A stretch of DNA of 51,662 bases from Bacteroides sp. (GCA_021203515.1 JAJQAY010000118.1:1-51662), one strand, 5' to 3'; shown: positions 12,930-23,874, numbered from the stretch's first letter. Notes: a model not told the origin generated them from the letters alone. Made by a program: numbers and translations.

Positions 12930-14043
12930 TTATTCAGATAGTGTTTCAAATTTATAAATAGTTGTCTGTCTGTAAGTCTCTCCCGGTAGTAGTACCGTAG
13001 TAGGAAACCGGGGCTTATTAGGAGAATCCGGGAAATGCTGCATTTCAAGACAAAACCCATAATACCTGCCATATTCCTTATTTCCGTGCCCCTTCAGATA
13101 ATCCATATTTGAGTTTGGAATGTAAAATTGCATAGCCGGTTCCGTTGTATATGCCTTCAGAACTCTGCCGGATACCGGCTCAATAACTGTGGCAGCCAAG
13201 GCCAAAGCGCCCGGACGTTTATTCAGTTTATAACTGGTATCATATCCTTTCTTCATCATCCGCATTCTTTCCTCGATAGTCTGCGGAGAAGTAAAATCAA
13301 ATTCTGTTCCTTTTACGGATACCAGTATTCCGGTCGGAATGCCCTCAGCATCTGTAGAAGCTATGGAGTCCGCCTCAATCGCATAAATATGATTTAATAC
13401 CGGCATCTTGCATCCTGTCAGGTTGAAATAACTATGGTTGGTAAGATTAAGTACGGTAGGTCGATCCGTAGTTGCCACATAATCTAATATAACCTCATTT
13501 TGGTTAGTCAATTTATAGGTAACAGACAAGTCCAAATTGCCGGGAAAGCCGCCTTTCAGATGGGCACTTCTGTACTTGAAGACCACAACGGCAGTATCTT
13601 TCACAACGTAACATGTATCCGTTTCAAAGACCTGAAGATTAAAACCTTTTGTTCCGCCGTGAATAGAATGTCCCTTGCTGTTTTCTCCAAATGATAAACC
13701 TGCTTATTCAGGCAGAATTGGGCATCTTTAATTCTATTTGCATACCTCCCCACAGTAGCGCCAAACTTCGGATGTTCCCTAAATAGCTGCTTAAACTATC
13801 AAATCCCAATACCACAGGCTCAAAAATCCCGTTTCTATCAGGTGCAGAAACAAAGGTCAAAGAAGCGGCATAATTGGTAACCCTGATAGACATGCCTCTC
13901 TTATTAGTCAGTTTAAAGAGTTCGATAGTCTTACCTTTATCCAGCAAGCTACTTTCCCTCTTCACGGACACTTCCGACAAGGACGTTTGCCGGCATGCCA
14001 CCAGCAGAACAAAAGCCAGAAGCATTACAATATACGTTCTCAT
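12930..14043 (-). pseudogene. Aldose 1-epimerase-like lipoprotein, two frameshifts
   Basis: Member of the GalM family, which interconverts alpha and beta anomers of free sugars. The ATG at 14043 opens a lipoprotein signal (MRTYIVMLLAFVLLVAC). Restored motifs are FGATVGRYANRI, HSIHGGTKGF, the His-bearing LTNHSYFNLTG and the Glu-bearing EMQHFPDSPN, so catalytic His and Glu are both present. Two one-base losses break the frame: an AAA run at 13763-13765 (TTTT expected on the coding strand) and the TTTT run near 13681-13684 (five A expected on the coding strand). The restored length is about 370 residues, normal for the family. It begins about 20 bp after the regulator's probable stop, so regulator, epimerase and cupin form one unit. 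Confidence 0.82.
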
Positions 14044-14063
14044 AACATAAATCATAGCAAGCA

Positions 14064-17000
14064 TTATTTTTTTTCCCATACTCAGTCGGCAAGCAACCCA
14101 CATATTTTTTAAAGCGCGCTGCAAAATAGGAAGGCGTATTATACCCTACCATGAAACTGATTTCAGCAACCGTATATTTTCCTTCTTTCAGCAACTGACA
14201 AGCCCTGTTGAACCTTATTTTATGGATAAAATCAATAGCTGATTTTCCTGTTATAGCTTTTAGTTTGAGATGAAGATTGGAACGGCTCATATTCATTTCA
14301 CGGGCAAACTGTTCCGTAGAGAACTCTATATTATCCATATTCTTTTCGACAATATCGATAGCCTTCTTCAACAGTTCTTCATCCATCGTATTATTCGTGA
14401 GTTTTTCAGGTTCCACCTCGGTCATATTGGCATAGTGCTCAAAAATCCGATAACGTGTGCGCAACATGTTCACGATTTTCACCTTCAACACTACGATAGA
14501 GAAGGGCTTAGAAATATAATCGTCGGCTCCTACCTGCAATCCTTCCAACTGATACTTTATGTCAATCTTCGCCGACAACATATATACAGGAATATGGCAG
14601 GTACGCAAATTCTGCTTTATCAACTTACACAACTTAACTCCATCCATCACAGGCATCATCACATCGGTAATCACCAAGTCAATTTCCTGTTCTTCTTTCA
14701 GCAAATCCAAAGCCTTTTGCCCGTTCTCAGCCTCCAGGATATTAAACTGCGGAGATAAGCCGCCGACCAGATATTGCCTCAACTCTTTATTATCTTCAAC
14801 AACCAGAATAGTTCCCTTCTTACCGTTTTCTTCTTCGGCCGTTTCTTCCGCTTCCGCCACTTTCTCCTCACCCGTATAAACATCGTGTGCATTAGTGGAA
14901 TAAACACGTTGCTCAGTTGTATCATCTTTCTCGGCATGCAATTCCTCCGGGCTATACAATGTTTCAACCTGAGGAATATAGACAGAAAAGACCGTTCCTT
15001 TCCCCGGTTCGCTTTGCAACGTAATCCGCCCGTGATGTAATTCTACCAATCGTTGAACCAGAGAAAGTCCGATACCGCTTCCTTCATGAATATTCTCCAC
15101 TTGATAAAAACGCTCGAATATCTTCTTCTGCTTCTCTTCGGGAATACCAATGCCGGTGTCTATCACCTGCAAGACCAAGTCTGTGTTTTCCCTATATAGT
15201 TTCACCGTAATGCTTTCTCCCTCTTCTGTGTATTTGAAGGCATTGGAAAGCAGATTATTCACAATCAAATCCAGATAGTTACCATCGAACAGTTCATCTT
15301 CATCCTGCAACTCCGTATAAAAATTATAGTCTATATCCTTTTTCTTGGACAAATTCTCATAATTCAGGAAGCAGTTCAACACTCGCTTATAGGCATTATC
15401 ATAAGTCGGCCTCAATTCAAAGATACCCAATTCCGCCCGCCTATAGTCCATCAGTTGATTGACCATATGCAGCAACCGGTTTGTATTTCTTTCGATACAC
15501 AGCAGTTTCTCACGCTCCCAATACCCGGTAATGCTGCTAAGTAATTCCTGCAAGGGGCCTATAATCAAAGTAAGCGGAGTTCGCAATTCATGCGAGATAT
15601 TTACATAAAAGCGGATTTTCATCTGGCTGATTCCTCGCGCTTCTCTTTATCCAACCTTTCCATACGGATTTCATTCTGCATACTTTTGCGTAGCCAGAAG
15701 AAGCGGAATATACCCAAAACCAATAAGATGAAAGATAGGATAAAGATGGAAAGCGCCCACCAGGTACAATACCAGACAGGAAGTATCCGGATATGCAGAA
15801 TTGCCATTTCCTGGCTCCACTTTCCGTCATTGTTGGCTGCCTGAAGCATAAAGGTGCAATCTCCTGCCGGCAGATTGGAATATGACACGGGGCTTATGTC
15901 ACTTTGTTTATACCATTCCTTATTGTATCCATCCAATTTATAAGAGAACGTATTATGCTTGCCCGCGATATAATTGGATACCACAAACGAAATAGAGAAT
16001 GAGTTTTGGGAAGACGTTAACGTTATATGATCCACATTCTCGATACTTTCTTTCAGAATACCCGTCGCGTCATCCGGCAGAACTTCTTTATTGAAAACAA
16101 AAAGTTTATCAATAACCGGCTTGGGAGTATAGGGATTATCAATCAACGTTTCCGGACGGAACGAAGTAATACCGTTTATTCCTCCAAACAGCATATGGCC
16201 GTCACTAAAACGACAATAGGAACCGGCATTAAACTGATTGCTTTGTAAGCCATCCACAATTGTAAAATTACGCAGTTTCCGGTTTTCCGGGCTTAAGCAG
16301 CTTAAACCTCGATTGGTACTTATCCACAAGCGTCCGTAGCTATCCTCCAGAATACCATAAATAACATTACTCGGCAACCCGTCATCAGTAGTATATTGCA
16401 GCAATTCTCCGCTCCACTCTTTCAGAGCAAAAAGACCGTTACGCGTACCAATCCAGACATGACCGGACAAAGACTCATAAAAGCAATTGATAAAAGACTA
16501 CTTCAAAACCGGATCTATATGGAAATCGGTATTAAGGAATAAAGAAGTATCAACCTGGTTGTACACCGAAAGTCCTCTTTCTCCACCGGCCCAAATACGT
16601 TTCTTAGAATCCCGGAATAGCAGACGATTGTTTTCTTGCGCCTTCTCTCCTTTCATCTCTACGTTTACAATACTAAAGTGTCTACGGGCAACATCAAAAT
16701 GAAGCAAGTACTCCAATGAAGCCATCCAAAGTCCGCCTTTTTCGTCCGAAATAATAGAATAGATATTATTACTCGGCAAGTTGCTATTCTGCTGATTATA
16801 AAACTCTCTTTTCCCCGTTTTAAGATGTAACACCATCATGCCGCCTGCATGGGCGCCTACATAGACTTTCTCATTCAGTTCATCTACATATACGGTTTTT
16901 ATATCTTTGAAAGGAACGCCCTTGGACGCATTCGGGTTAAACAAATAATTCTTATATATTTTCAGGGCACTATCATAGAAGTTTAATCCGCCGTCACTCG

Positions 17001-18107
17001 TCCCTATCCACAAATTTTGTTTTTTATCTTCTACAATGCAACTCACCACATTATCACTCAGCGAATTAGAGAAAGGGGTATGCTTGATGTGCTGAAAACG
17101 GTTACACAACGGATGGCAATAGTTCAATCCTCCCCAATACATTCCGAGCCACATGCCGCCCTGAGAGTCTTTGAAGATGCAGCGAACCGAATTTTGCGAC
17201 AAAGTACCGTCCTGTGCCATGGAACTCTTTATAGAGAAGAAACTGTCTTTTCCTTCCTGATATATATTCAACCCGCTATAGGTTCCCACCCATAAACGAT
17301 TTTCCTGGTCCAAAGCCAATGAACGAACATAATTGGAATTCAGACCTGCCTTACCACCTTCATAACGGTAATTCTTCAACTGCTTGGACTTTAAATCATA
17401 CATATATAAGCCATCGCCCTCCGTGGTCATCCATATCCGATTGAACATCTGGCATAGGATAGCTTGTATCCGTACTTTTGCCGGCTATTCCACCACTTTC
17501 TCCAAAGCACCGCTGTGCGGAGAGTAGGTATAGAGTTCTTTCTCCGCACCAATATAAATGCAGTCTCCTTGTTGCACCAGTACCGTAGGTTTCAACGTCC
17601 GCAACGCAGCAGACAGCGTATCGCTCAAGAAGCGCTCGCCTTTTACGTCAAACAGCAAGACGCCTTCCGCAGTTCCCAGCATAAGCCAATCCTGCTGCAT
17701 CGGTACAATACTCGTCACCGCAACATTCTGCCCTTTTTTCTTAAAGTAATAATTGGAAAAGGCATCTTTACGACGATTATAAAGCGACAGACCTTCCCGG
17801 ATTCCTATCCATATCCGATTGGAACTATCAATTGTAATACAGCGGGAAATATCGCTGGCAATACTCTTTGGATTATCGTACTGATGACGATATACCGTGA
17901 AATTATATCCATCGTATTTATTAACTCCGTCATAGGTAGCAAACCACAAATTCCCCTCTTCATCCTGATCAATACCGAATACGGTGCTGTGCGACAATCC
18001 TTCTTTCAAACCTATGTGCGTAAAGCTAATATTTTCAATTTCACCGGCATTCAATGTGTAAGAAAAAGTACGTAACAAAGTATCAATATGGCTCGTATTA
18101 TCTTCAT
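14064..18107 (-). pseudogene. Hybrid two-component system regulator (HTCS), three frameshifts and two TAGs
   Basis: Inner-membrane glycan sensor and transcription activator in one chain, about 1348 residues restored. The order is signal (MKIIRAILILCYVLFLTH), periplasmic two-component propeller repeats (NLWFATYDGVNKYD, RIWIGIREGLSLYN, NLWIGTSDGGLNFYD and others), a YYY domain, a membrane helix near 765-790, HisKA with NISHELRTP (His about 839), HATPase (DTGIGIPEE, GSGIGLSLV), receiver (VITDVMMP, Asp about 1148) and AraC-type HTH (SRSNLHLKLKAITGKS). One-base shifts are inferred near 18055, 15633 and in the T8 run 14067-14074. The last extends the frame into the epimerase gene; one more base gives a stop at 14064. 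In-frame TAG codons are at 17485-17487 and 16498-16500. It would control the susC operon. Confidence 0.9.
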
Positions 18108-18151
18108 TGCTGTATTATTTAAGGTAAAATAAAACAAAGAAACGGAATATA

Positions 18152-20041
18152 TCAATTATTTATAGTAATAAATAAACCTTTCCCATTCATTCTATCAGGT
18201 ATAATCCGTAAAGGTACGAAGGAGAAGCCCGGAACCGGATTGAATATCCTCCCATCCGTATCTGTCGGGGCAACTTCTATCAAACCTCCCTTGCATTCTA
18301 TCGTCAATATTCCTGTATTCTTTTCCACCTGTCACGTCCGGATTTCACTTTGACCTTATCCGAAGGCGCCGCAATCACCGGCAAGATAAAACACACCGAA
18401 TCGGCACAAGGTTTCATTTGAATTACAATTTCTTTATCCGAAAACATATAATCGATTGTCACCGGAACTTCGCCAGATGCAGGAGCTTGCTGATTAATAT
18501 CCACCAAATGAGTTTTCACCGTAAAATGCTGAATATTATCTTCGTTGCGGCATATAATCTCTGCATTCAAATCATCCAGATTGCTATAAGTGATACCGTT
18601 TTGAATCAGTTCGGCACGGGGAGTTCCACTCATCAGATACTTACGGGTATTGCTCTGCATATTGGGAGCCTCTATCAGCTTATACTGATTCATAGTAGCT
18701 GCAAATACAGGGCCGAGCTTTGCATGCTACAACAGGGAAATGGCTCCTCCCATCGTATGAGTGCCTTTCACTTTATATTCCGCATCATATCCCGTGAGAG
18801 TTGCCCGCCAATCGCCTTGCGCCACAAGCCAGGTATGAATATCCTCGAAATACCTCACGCCGTAGGCTGCATCGCGTGGAAGTTCTTTGCAGGAGCTATC
18901 CCCTGCCGGCGGCAATTCCAAAAAAAGAAGTAATAGCCTTGGCATGACCGAAGGTATGATGGATGCAAGGCGGCGTACCGGAGGCAGCATAGTGCATACC
19001 ACCGTAAAGAAGTCCTCCGCGGGTCGCCTCTTTCAGCAGATGAATATTCCGCCGGACAGCTTCCAAAAACTCCGGATGGCGCGCAGCCAATAAATAATAA
19101 CCGCCCATAAAGCCATCACTGGTACGTCCGCCCCAATAAGTCCATTTGAAGCTGCGCGTTCCCCAGCTATTGTCCCAAGCACCGTCGGGCAACATGAATT
19201 GCAGGTGGGTAACCATCGAACGTTCTACAAGAGACAGCAACCCGGTATCTTGCGCCATCACTGCATAATATGCCATATTGGGCAAGGACTCCTCCACATT
19301 ATAGAGCAAGTCTATCGGGAAGCAACCATTCTTCGTCGCAGACCGGATATTGGGTCCTTCACCAAACAAGAAATAATCATGCCCGGTGAAATAACTCCGC
19401 AAATCAGCAGCTATTACTTTAGCTTCTTCCTTAAAATCCGGACGATTGCACATTTCTCCAATGGTATACAGAGCATAGGTGGCAGAAGCGGAATAGTTCA
19501 CATTCATGTTCCGCATCCCCTCCCGCTGGCGGCTGTAAATAAAGGGATTATCCATGATAAACTCACCGGCTTCCAACAAGCGTTGCTTCCAATGATTTCG
19601 GGTAGAATCATCCAATAAGTGGCCGTGATAGTGCAATGCCTTATACAAGGCAATGGCGGCAAATACAGTCGTACCATTCCAGTCGGATACATGTACGTCG
19701 TTCATCCAGGAACCGTCTGGGCGGTGGACATTTTCCATCCAGGTCATTAAATTCTTTGCAGCAGTCAGATATTTGTCCTTGCCTGTTTTATCCGCCAGAT
19801 ACATCAATGGCAATACGGCGTCTCCGATGCGTCCGTGAATGCGGGCACACGCCGGGCACAAGATGCCGCCGTCGAGTGCCGGATGCAAGCCAGCACGCTG
19901 ATAAGTCAGCATGCTATCCATCCATTCTACCAACAATGTTTCAGCATTATTCCGCAGTTCACTGTCTGAAAAGTCATTCCTCACCTGCCCTGCCACAGAG
20001 AGTGTGCATATTAAAAAAAGACCCAAAAGTGTATTTCTCAT
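18152..20041 (-). pseudogene. Unrecognised secreted toroid plus beta-sandwich protein, candidate lyase or hydrolase
   Basis: Not assigned to a family. The signal MRNTLLGLFLICTLSVAG is followed by a helical part with repeated hairpins (GRIGDAVLPLMYLADKTG, DGSWMNDVHVSDWNGTT, NVNYSASATYALYTIGE). Then come TYWGGRTSDGFMGGYYL and PCIHHTFGHAKAI, which contains a His pair. The C-terminal part is beta-rich (GPVFAATMNQYKLIE, then TGILTIECKGGLIEV to INN). This toroid plus sandwich layout recalls heparinase II/III-like lyases; that is inference. Restored length is about 629 residues. Breaks are a one-base gain in the A7 run 18919-18925, an in-frame TAG near 18728 between AISLL and HAKLGP, where Trp or Gln would fit, and a one-base loss near 18328. 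It ends 44 bp before the regulator start. Confidence 0.6.
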
Positions 20042-20144
20042 AACCCCCGTAATATATTAGATTTCTGTTTTTCAAATGTACTTCTTTCCTACTATGTAGG
20101 CGGCTTCTTTTATCGAATACACCGCCACATCCGTTCACACCTAC

Positions 20145-20182
20145 CCGCAATTTTGTCGAATGACCCGTAATTTTGTCGAATA
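20145..20182. promoter_or_regulatory. Direct repeat of TTTTGTCGAA in divergent promoter region
   Basis: Two copies of a CCGYAATTTTGTCGAAT unit start 20 bp apart, with the shared TTTTGTCGAA at 20151-20160 and 20171-20180. A degenerate third, TTTTATCGAA, is at 20108-20117. They lie in the 243-bp gap between the divergent toroid-protein and sulfatase genes. Spacing of two helical turns suits a dimeric activator. A regulatory role is inferred. Confidence 0.4.
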
Positions 20183-20284
20183 ATCCTCCCCATAGACAAT
20201 ATTGACAGCTTTTTGAACACTTGGAAGGGTCTGTTATCTTCGAACATCCTACCTTAGCACCGGTTAACAAAAAATGGTCGTATT

Positions 20285-22246
20285 ATGAAAAACTTGCCTT
20301 TACTGATGTGTACCGCTTTCTGCGGATTATATACCGCCCAATCGGCAGCAGCAGACAAGAAGCATGAAAGGCCCAATATCCTTTGGCTCACTTTCGAAGA
20401 TACCAGTGCATATGAATTCGGATGTTACGGCAACAAGGACGTACACACTCCCAACGCCGACAGCCTGGCTGCCCGGGGCATACAGTTCATGAATGCCTGG
20501 TCGGTGGCTCCGCAAAGCTCGGCCGCACGTTCTTCCCTCATCACCGGCTGCTACGCCACTACCTACGGGATGGACGTGCACCCGGTTCCCTACGACACTC
20601 CTGCCGATATATTCTTCCCGCAAAGGCTGCGCGAGGCAGGATATTACTGCACCAACAACAGCAAGACGCACTACAACTCCACCACCGACAACAAGAGTTG
20701 CTGGGACGAGTGCACGCCCAAAGCATCTTATAATAGTCCCAACCGCGGAAAAGACCAACCTTTCTTTGCCGTCTACAACACCGTAACTTCACACATGGGG
20801 CGCATCCGCACTTTCCACACTGACGGACGAAGAGACTTTACAACAGAGGGCATTTATCCGGAACTACTATCCCTGCCCTCCTACGTACCCGACCTTCCGG
20901 AAGTGCGTTCCGACTACGCCGGACACCTTGAAGCCGTGCAGGATGTAGATACATGGCTGGGCTTCTTCTTAAAAGATATAAAGGAAAAAGGATTGGAGGA
21001 TAACACTATCATATTCTTTTTCAGCGACCACGGAGGTTGCGTACCGCGGGGTAAGGGCTATCTATACGAGAGCGGTCTGACTGTTCCCATGATAGCCTAC
21101 TTCCCGCCCAAATGGCAACACCTGGCAGGAAGAGTGCCCGGCAAGGAGTATTCTTTAGTCAATTTCACCGACTTAGGTCCTACGGTGCTCAGCCTTGCCG
21201 GAGTGAAGCCACCCAAGCACATGCAGGGCAAGGCGCTTTACGGTAAATACGCATCCACCGAAAAGCGGGAGATGCAGTTTGCACTGGCTGCCAACCAGTT
21301 GCACCACTTCATGCCGGTGCGTGCCGTCACCGACGGACACTTCAAATACATCCGCAGTTACATACCTTACCGCCAGTTCGCCCTGCGCAACTATTACCAG
21401 TGGGGAATGCCCTCCAACAAAGCGTGGGATAAATTCGTACTGGGAGGTCACAACACCAATCCCGACTGGGAACTGACCTTCAAGGCACACCCTGCCGAAA
21501 TGCTCTTCGACCTCGACAAAGACCCGGGCGAACTGAACGACCTCTCCGCCTCTCCCGAATATGCCGGCACATTGAAGAAAATGCGCGAGGCACTTTCCAG
21601 TCATATCCGCTCCACCCAAGACTTGGGTTTCTTCATACCCACTTCCCGCGAGCACGTCGTGCTATACGACAAAGTGCGCAAAGAGAAGTACCCGCTGGAA
21701 GAACTATACAACCTCGTAGAGTTGGCAGGCACGGCCACAGCAGCCGATGCTCCGGTGCTTGAGAAAGCATTATCCAGCTGGTATCCCGAAATGAGATATT
21801 GGGCGGCAGTAGGCATGGCGCAACTCGGAGCGAAAGGCGAACTGCGGACTTGCCCCGCAGCATTGCTCGCCCTCCTGAACGACACCGACCCGTACATTGC
21901 CTGTGAAGCCGCCTATGCAGCTACCTATCTGGGAGAGCAGGAGAAAGGAATTAAACGCTTGAATTATCCGGAAAAAGAAGCCGACAGAAAAATCGGTTAT
22001 TCCCTCCTGGAATGCCTGTCGCTAGACAAAGCCATGCAGCCTGCCATCCGCGTCCATCTGGCCGATATAAAAGAAAAAGCGGAGACACTCCCCCGCAAGG
22101 CAAACGAAGATGCCGGTCTGATGGCACGCGGCATTCTGGTCAATCTGGGAGAAATGGATATCAAAGACCTGCACGGCCCCGAAGCCTACAAACAGGGACT
22201 GAAGTTAAATCACGGACGCAGACCGATGGTTCCGCTTCCCAACTAA
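20285..22246 (+). CDS. Secreted sulfatase with C-terminal HEAT-like region
   Basis: Type I sulfatase of 653 residues, intact. A signal peptide (MKNLPLLMCTAFCGLYTAQSA) is followed by PNILWLTFEDTS (metal Asp). The maturation motif is Ser78-Ser-Ala-Ala-Arg82 in QSSAARSSLITG, a Ser-type site with Ala in place of the usual Pro. The second metal motif is SDHGGCVPRGKGYLYESG. Residues from about 490 (EKALSSWYPEMRYWAAVGMAQ, LLNDTDPYIACEAAYAATYLG) look like HEAT-type helical repeats. The catalytic part recalls the sulfamidase-like sulfatases (S1_8) acting on N-sulfated glucosamine; I hold this loosely. It is divergent from the polysaccharide locus but fits its substrate. A hairpin terminator follows within about 20 bp. 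Confidence 0.85.
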   Translation: MKNLPLLMCTAFCGLYTAQSAAADKKHERPNILWLTFEDTSAYEFGCYGNKDVHTPNADSLAARGIQFMNAWSVAPQSSAARSSLITGCYATTYGMDVHPVPYDTPADIFFPQRLREAGYYCTNNSKTHYNSTTDNKSCWDECTPKASYNSPNRGKDQPFFAVYNTVTSHMGRIRTFHTDGRRDFTTEGIYPELLSLPSYVPDLPEVRSDYAGHLEAVQDVDTWLGFFLKDIKEKGLEDNTIIFFFSDHGGCVPRGKGYLYESGLTVPMIAYFPPKWQHLAGRVPGKEYSLVNFTDLGPTVLSLAGVKPPKHMQGKALYGKYASTEKREMQFALAANQLHHFMPVRAVTDGHFKYIRSYIPYRQFALRNYYQWGMPSNKAWDKFVLGGHNTNPDWELTFKAHPAEMLFDLDKDPGELNDLSASPEYAGTLKKMREALSSHIRSTQDLGFFIPTSREHVVLYDKVRKEKYPLEELYNLVELAGTATAADAPVLEKALSSWYPEMRYWAAVGMAQLGAKGELRTCPAALLALLNDTDPYIACEAAYAATYLGEQEKGIKRLNYPEKEADRKIGYSLLECLSLDKAMQPAIRVHLADIKEKAETLPRKANEDAGLMARGILVNLGEMDIKDLHGPEAYKQGLKLNHGRRPMVPLPN

Positions 22247-22266
22247 ACACAAATGGTTTTCTGATT

Positions 22267-22303
22267 GAAAAATGCCTGGCAACACTTCTGTCAGGCATTT
22301 TTC
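22267..22303. terminator. Bidirectional terminator between sulfatase and MATE gene
   Basis: GAAAAATGCCTG (22267-22278) pairs with CAGGCATTTTTC (22292-22303) over a 13-base loop, giving a T-tract on both strands. The MATE gene's last codons and TGA stop lie inside the right arm, so the stop and terminator are fused. Confidence 0.75.
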
Positions 22304-23649
22304 GCATGTTCCTTGAACTGGCGGAACTGCCACATCAGCATCACCGCCGCTATTATGCTGGCAAGCAAATCGGACACCGGCATGCTATACCACACCCCTG
22401 CCGCACCGAAGAAGCGGGGCAAAATCAGCAGACAAGGCAGCAATATCACCATTTGGCGGGTAAGCGAAAGGAAGATGGCCTTGCCTGCCATCCCTATACT
22501 CTGGAAGAAATTGGAAGTCACCATCTGGAAGCCGATAATGGGGAAGAACATCACGACAATACGCAGTCCGCGTGCCGAAAGCCCAATCAGCTCTTCGTCC
22601 GATGTAAAGATGCTCACCACCACATCAGGAAACAGCATACCTATCAGGAAGCCAAACGTCGTGACACAAGTGGCATACAATATCGTCAGCTTCAACACCC
22701 GCGTGACGCGGTCGTACTGCCTCGCCCCGAAGTTATACCCGGCAATGGGCTGCATACCCTGATTAAGTCCCATCACCGTCATCAGCACAATGAACACCAG
22801 CCGGTTCACAATGCCGAAAGCACCGATGGCCAAATCACCGCCATACTCCTTCAGTCCCTGATTGATGAGGATAACAATGAAACAAGCCGCCATATTCATC
22901 AGAAACGGAGATATGCCGATGGCAAGCGAGTCGAGCACTATTTTGCGTTTCAGCCGGAAGATGCCACGGTGAAAATGCAACAACTCGTCTTTATTGCTGA
23001 ATATCTTGAACTGCCACGCCAATGATATAATCTGTGCCGCAATCGTGGCGATGGCCGCACCGCGGATGCCCCAACCGAAACCGTAAATAAACAGCGGGTC
23101 GAGCGCCGTATTGATAACTACCGTAACAATGGTGGCATACATCGCCTTCTGCGGATGCCCCGAGGAGCGCAGCACGGCATTCAGCCCCAGGTAGAGGTGC
23201 GTGACGGCATTTCCCAGGAGGATAATCTGCATATAGTCGCGTGCATACCACACCGTTTCGTCGCTACCGCCAAAGAAGTAGAGGATAGGGTCGAGGAACA
23301 TCATCACCACGACCGTGAAGGTCACCCCCAACAGGATGTTCAGCACGAAGACATTGCCCAGCACCCGCTGTGCCGTGTCATAGTCCTTCTGCCCCAGCTT
23401 CACCGAAATCAGCGTGGACGCACCTACGCCCATCAGCGACCCGAAAGCCGCCGCGAGGTTCATCAGCGGAAAAGTGAGCGCCAGTCCCGAAACAGCCATC
23501 GTACCCACACCGTGACCGATGAAGATACTGTCCACCATATTATATAAGGAAGATGCCGTCATGGCGATGATTGCCGGAACGGCGTATTGCATCAATAATT
23601 TTCCGATATTCTCCGTGCCCAGCGCTGTGGGCGTCTTTTGTCCTGCCAT
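22291..23649 (-). CDS. MATE family multidrug/sodium antiporter
   Basis: Inner-membrane exporter of 452 residues with 12 predicted membrane segments in two similar halves (for example IAMTASSLYNMVDSIFIGHG in the first and LVFIVLMTVMGLNQGMQPIAGYNFG in the second). It exchanges cationic or aromatic compounds for protons or sodium; its own substrate is unknown. The PxxGYNxG-type motif (QPIAGYNFGA) is typical of the DinF/NorM-like Bacteroides MATE proteins. It begins MAGQKTPTALGTENIGKLL. A minus-strand promoter box (TACCTTTG) is readable about 30 bp upstream, in TGCGTACCTTTGCACACT. It stands alone, converging on the sulfatase. Confidence 0.9.
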   Translation of the reverse strand: MAGQKTPTALGTENIGKLLMQYAVPAIIAMTASSLYNMVDSIFIGHGVGTMAVSGLALTFPLMNLAAAFGSLMGVGASTLISVKLGQKDYDTAQRVLGNVFVLNILLGVTFTVVVMMFLDPILYFFGGSDETVWYARDYMQIILLGNAVTHLYLGLNAVLRSSGHPQKAMYATIVTVVINTALDPLFIYGFGWGIRGAAIATIAAQIISLAWQFKIFSNKDELLHFHRGIFRLKRKIVLDSLAIGISPFLMNMAACFIVILINQGLKEYGGDLAIGAFGIVNRLVFIVLMTVMGLNQGMQPIAGYNFGARQYDRVTRVLKLTILYATCVTTFGFLIGMLFPDVVVSIFTSDEELIGLSARGLRIVVMFFPIIGFQMVTSNFFQSIGMAGKAIFLSLTRQMVILLPCLLILPRFFGAAGVWYSMPVSDLLASIIAAVMLMWQFRQFKEHAKNA

Positions 23650-23790
23650 ACTTAATACCTATTTCTTTTTTTTCGAGTGTGCAAAGGTACGCATTTCCGA
23701 ACAGAAAACCGGCCGGGGCCGGAAGAAAAATCCCCCCCAAGGAAACATTGCTTTGCCCCTACGGAAAGCTACTTTCCTCGTAGAGAAGAC

Positions 23791-23874
23791 TTAGAATAAA
23801 GGCTTTATTCGTAAGAATAAAAGCTTTATTTCTATAAATAAAGGCTTTGTTTTTAAGAATAAAGGCTTTATTCT
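23791..23874. repeat. Four tandem 21-bp units, each a short palindrome
   Basis: Four exact-period units begin at 23791, 23812, 23833 and 23854, with consensus TAAGAATAAAGGCTTTATTC plus one base. Each contains GAATAAAG-G-CTTTATTC, an 8-bp palindrome around a central base. The flanks carry further related pieces (CTTTCCTCGTAG at about 23773 and again near 23903). The array sits in the 416-bp gap between the divergent MATE and lysS genes, with no other gene in that gap. There are no CRISPR-like spacers. Function is unknown. Confidence 0.8.

Noticed and set aside
8962..18107. Genome-wide TAG recoding
   Set aside because: lysS and the MCE gene use TAG as a normal final stop, so TAG is not generally read as sense here.
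22012..23025. 337-codon plus-strand frame across the sulfatase end and MATE gene
   Set aside because: It crosses a clear terminator and is antisense to MATE; it has no recognisable domain.
23791..23874. CRISPR array
   Set aside because: The units are contiguous with no unique spacers, only four copies, and no cas genes nearby.
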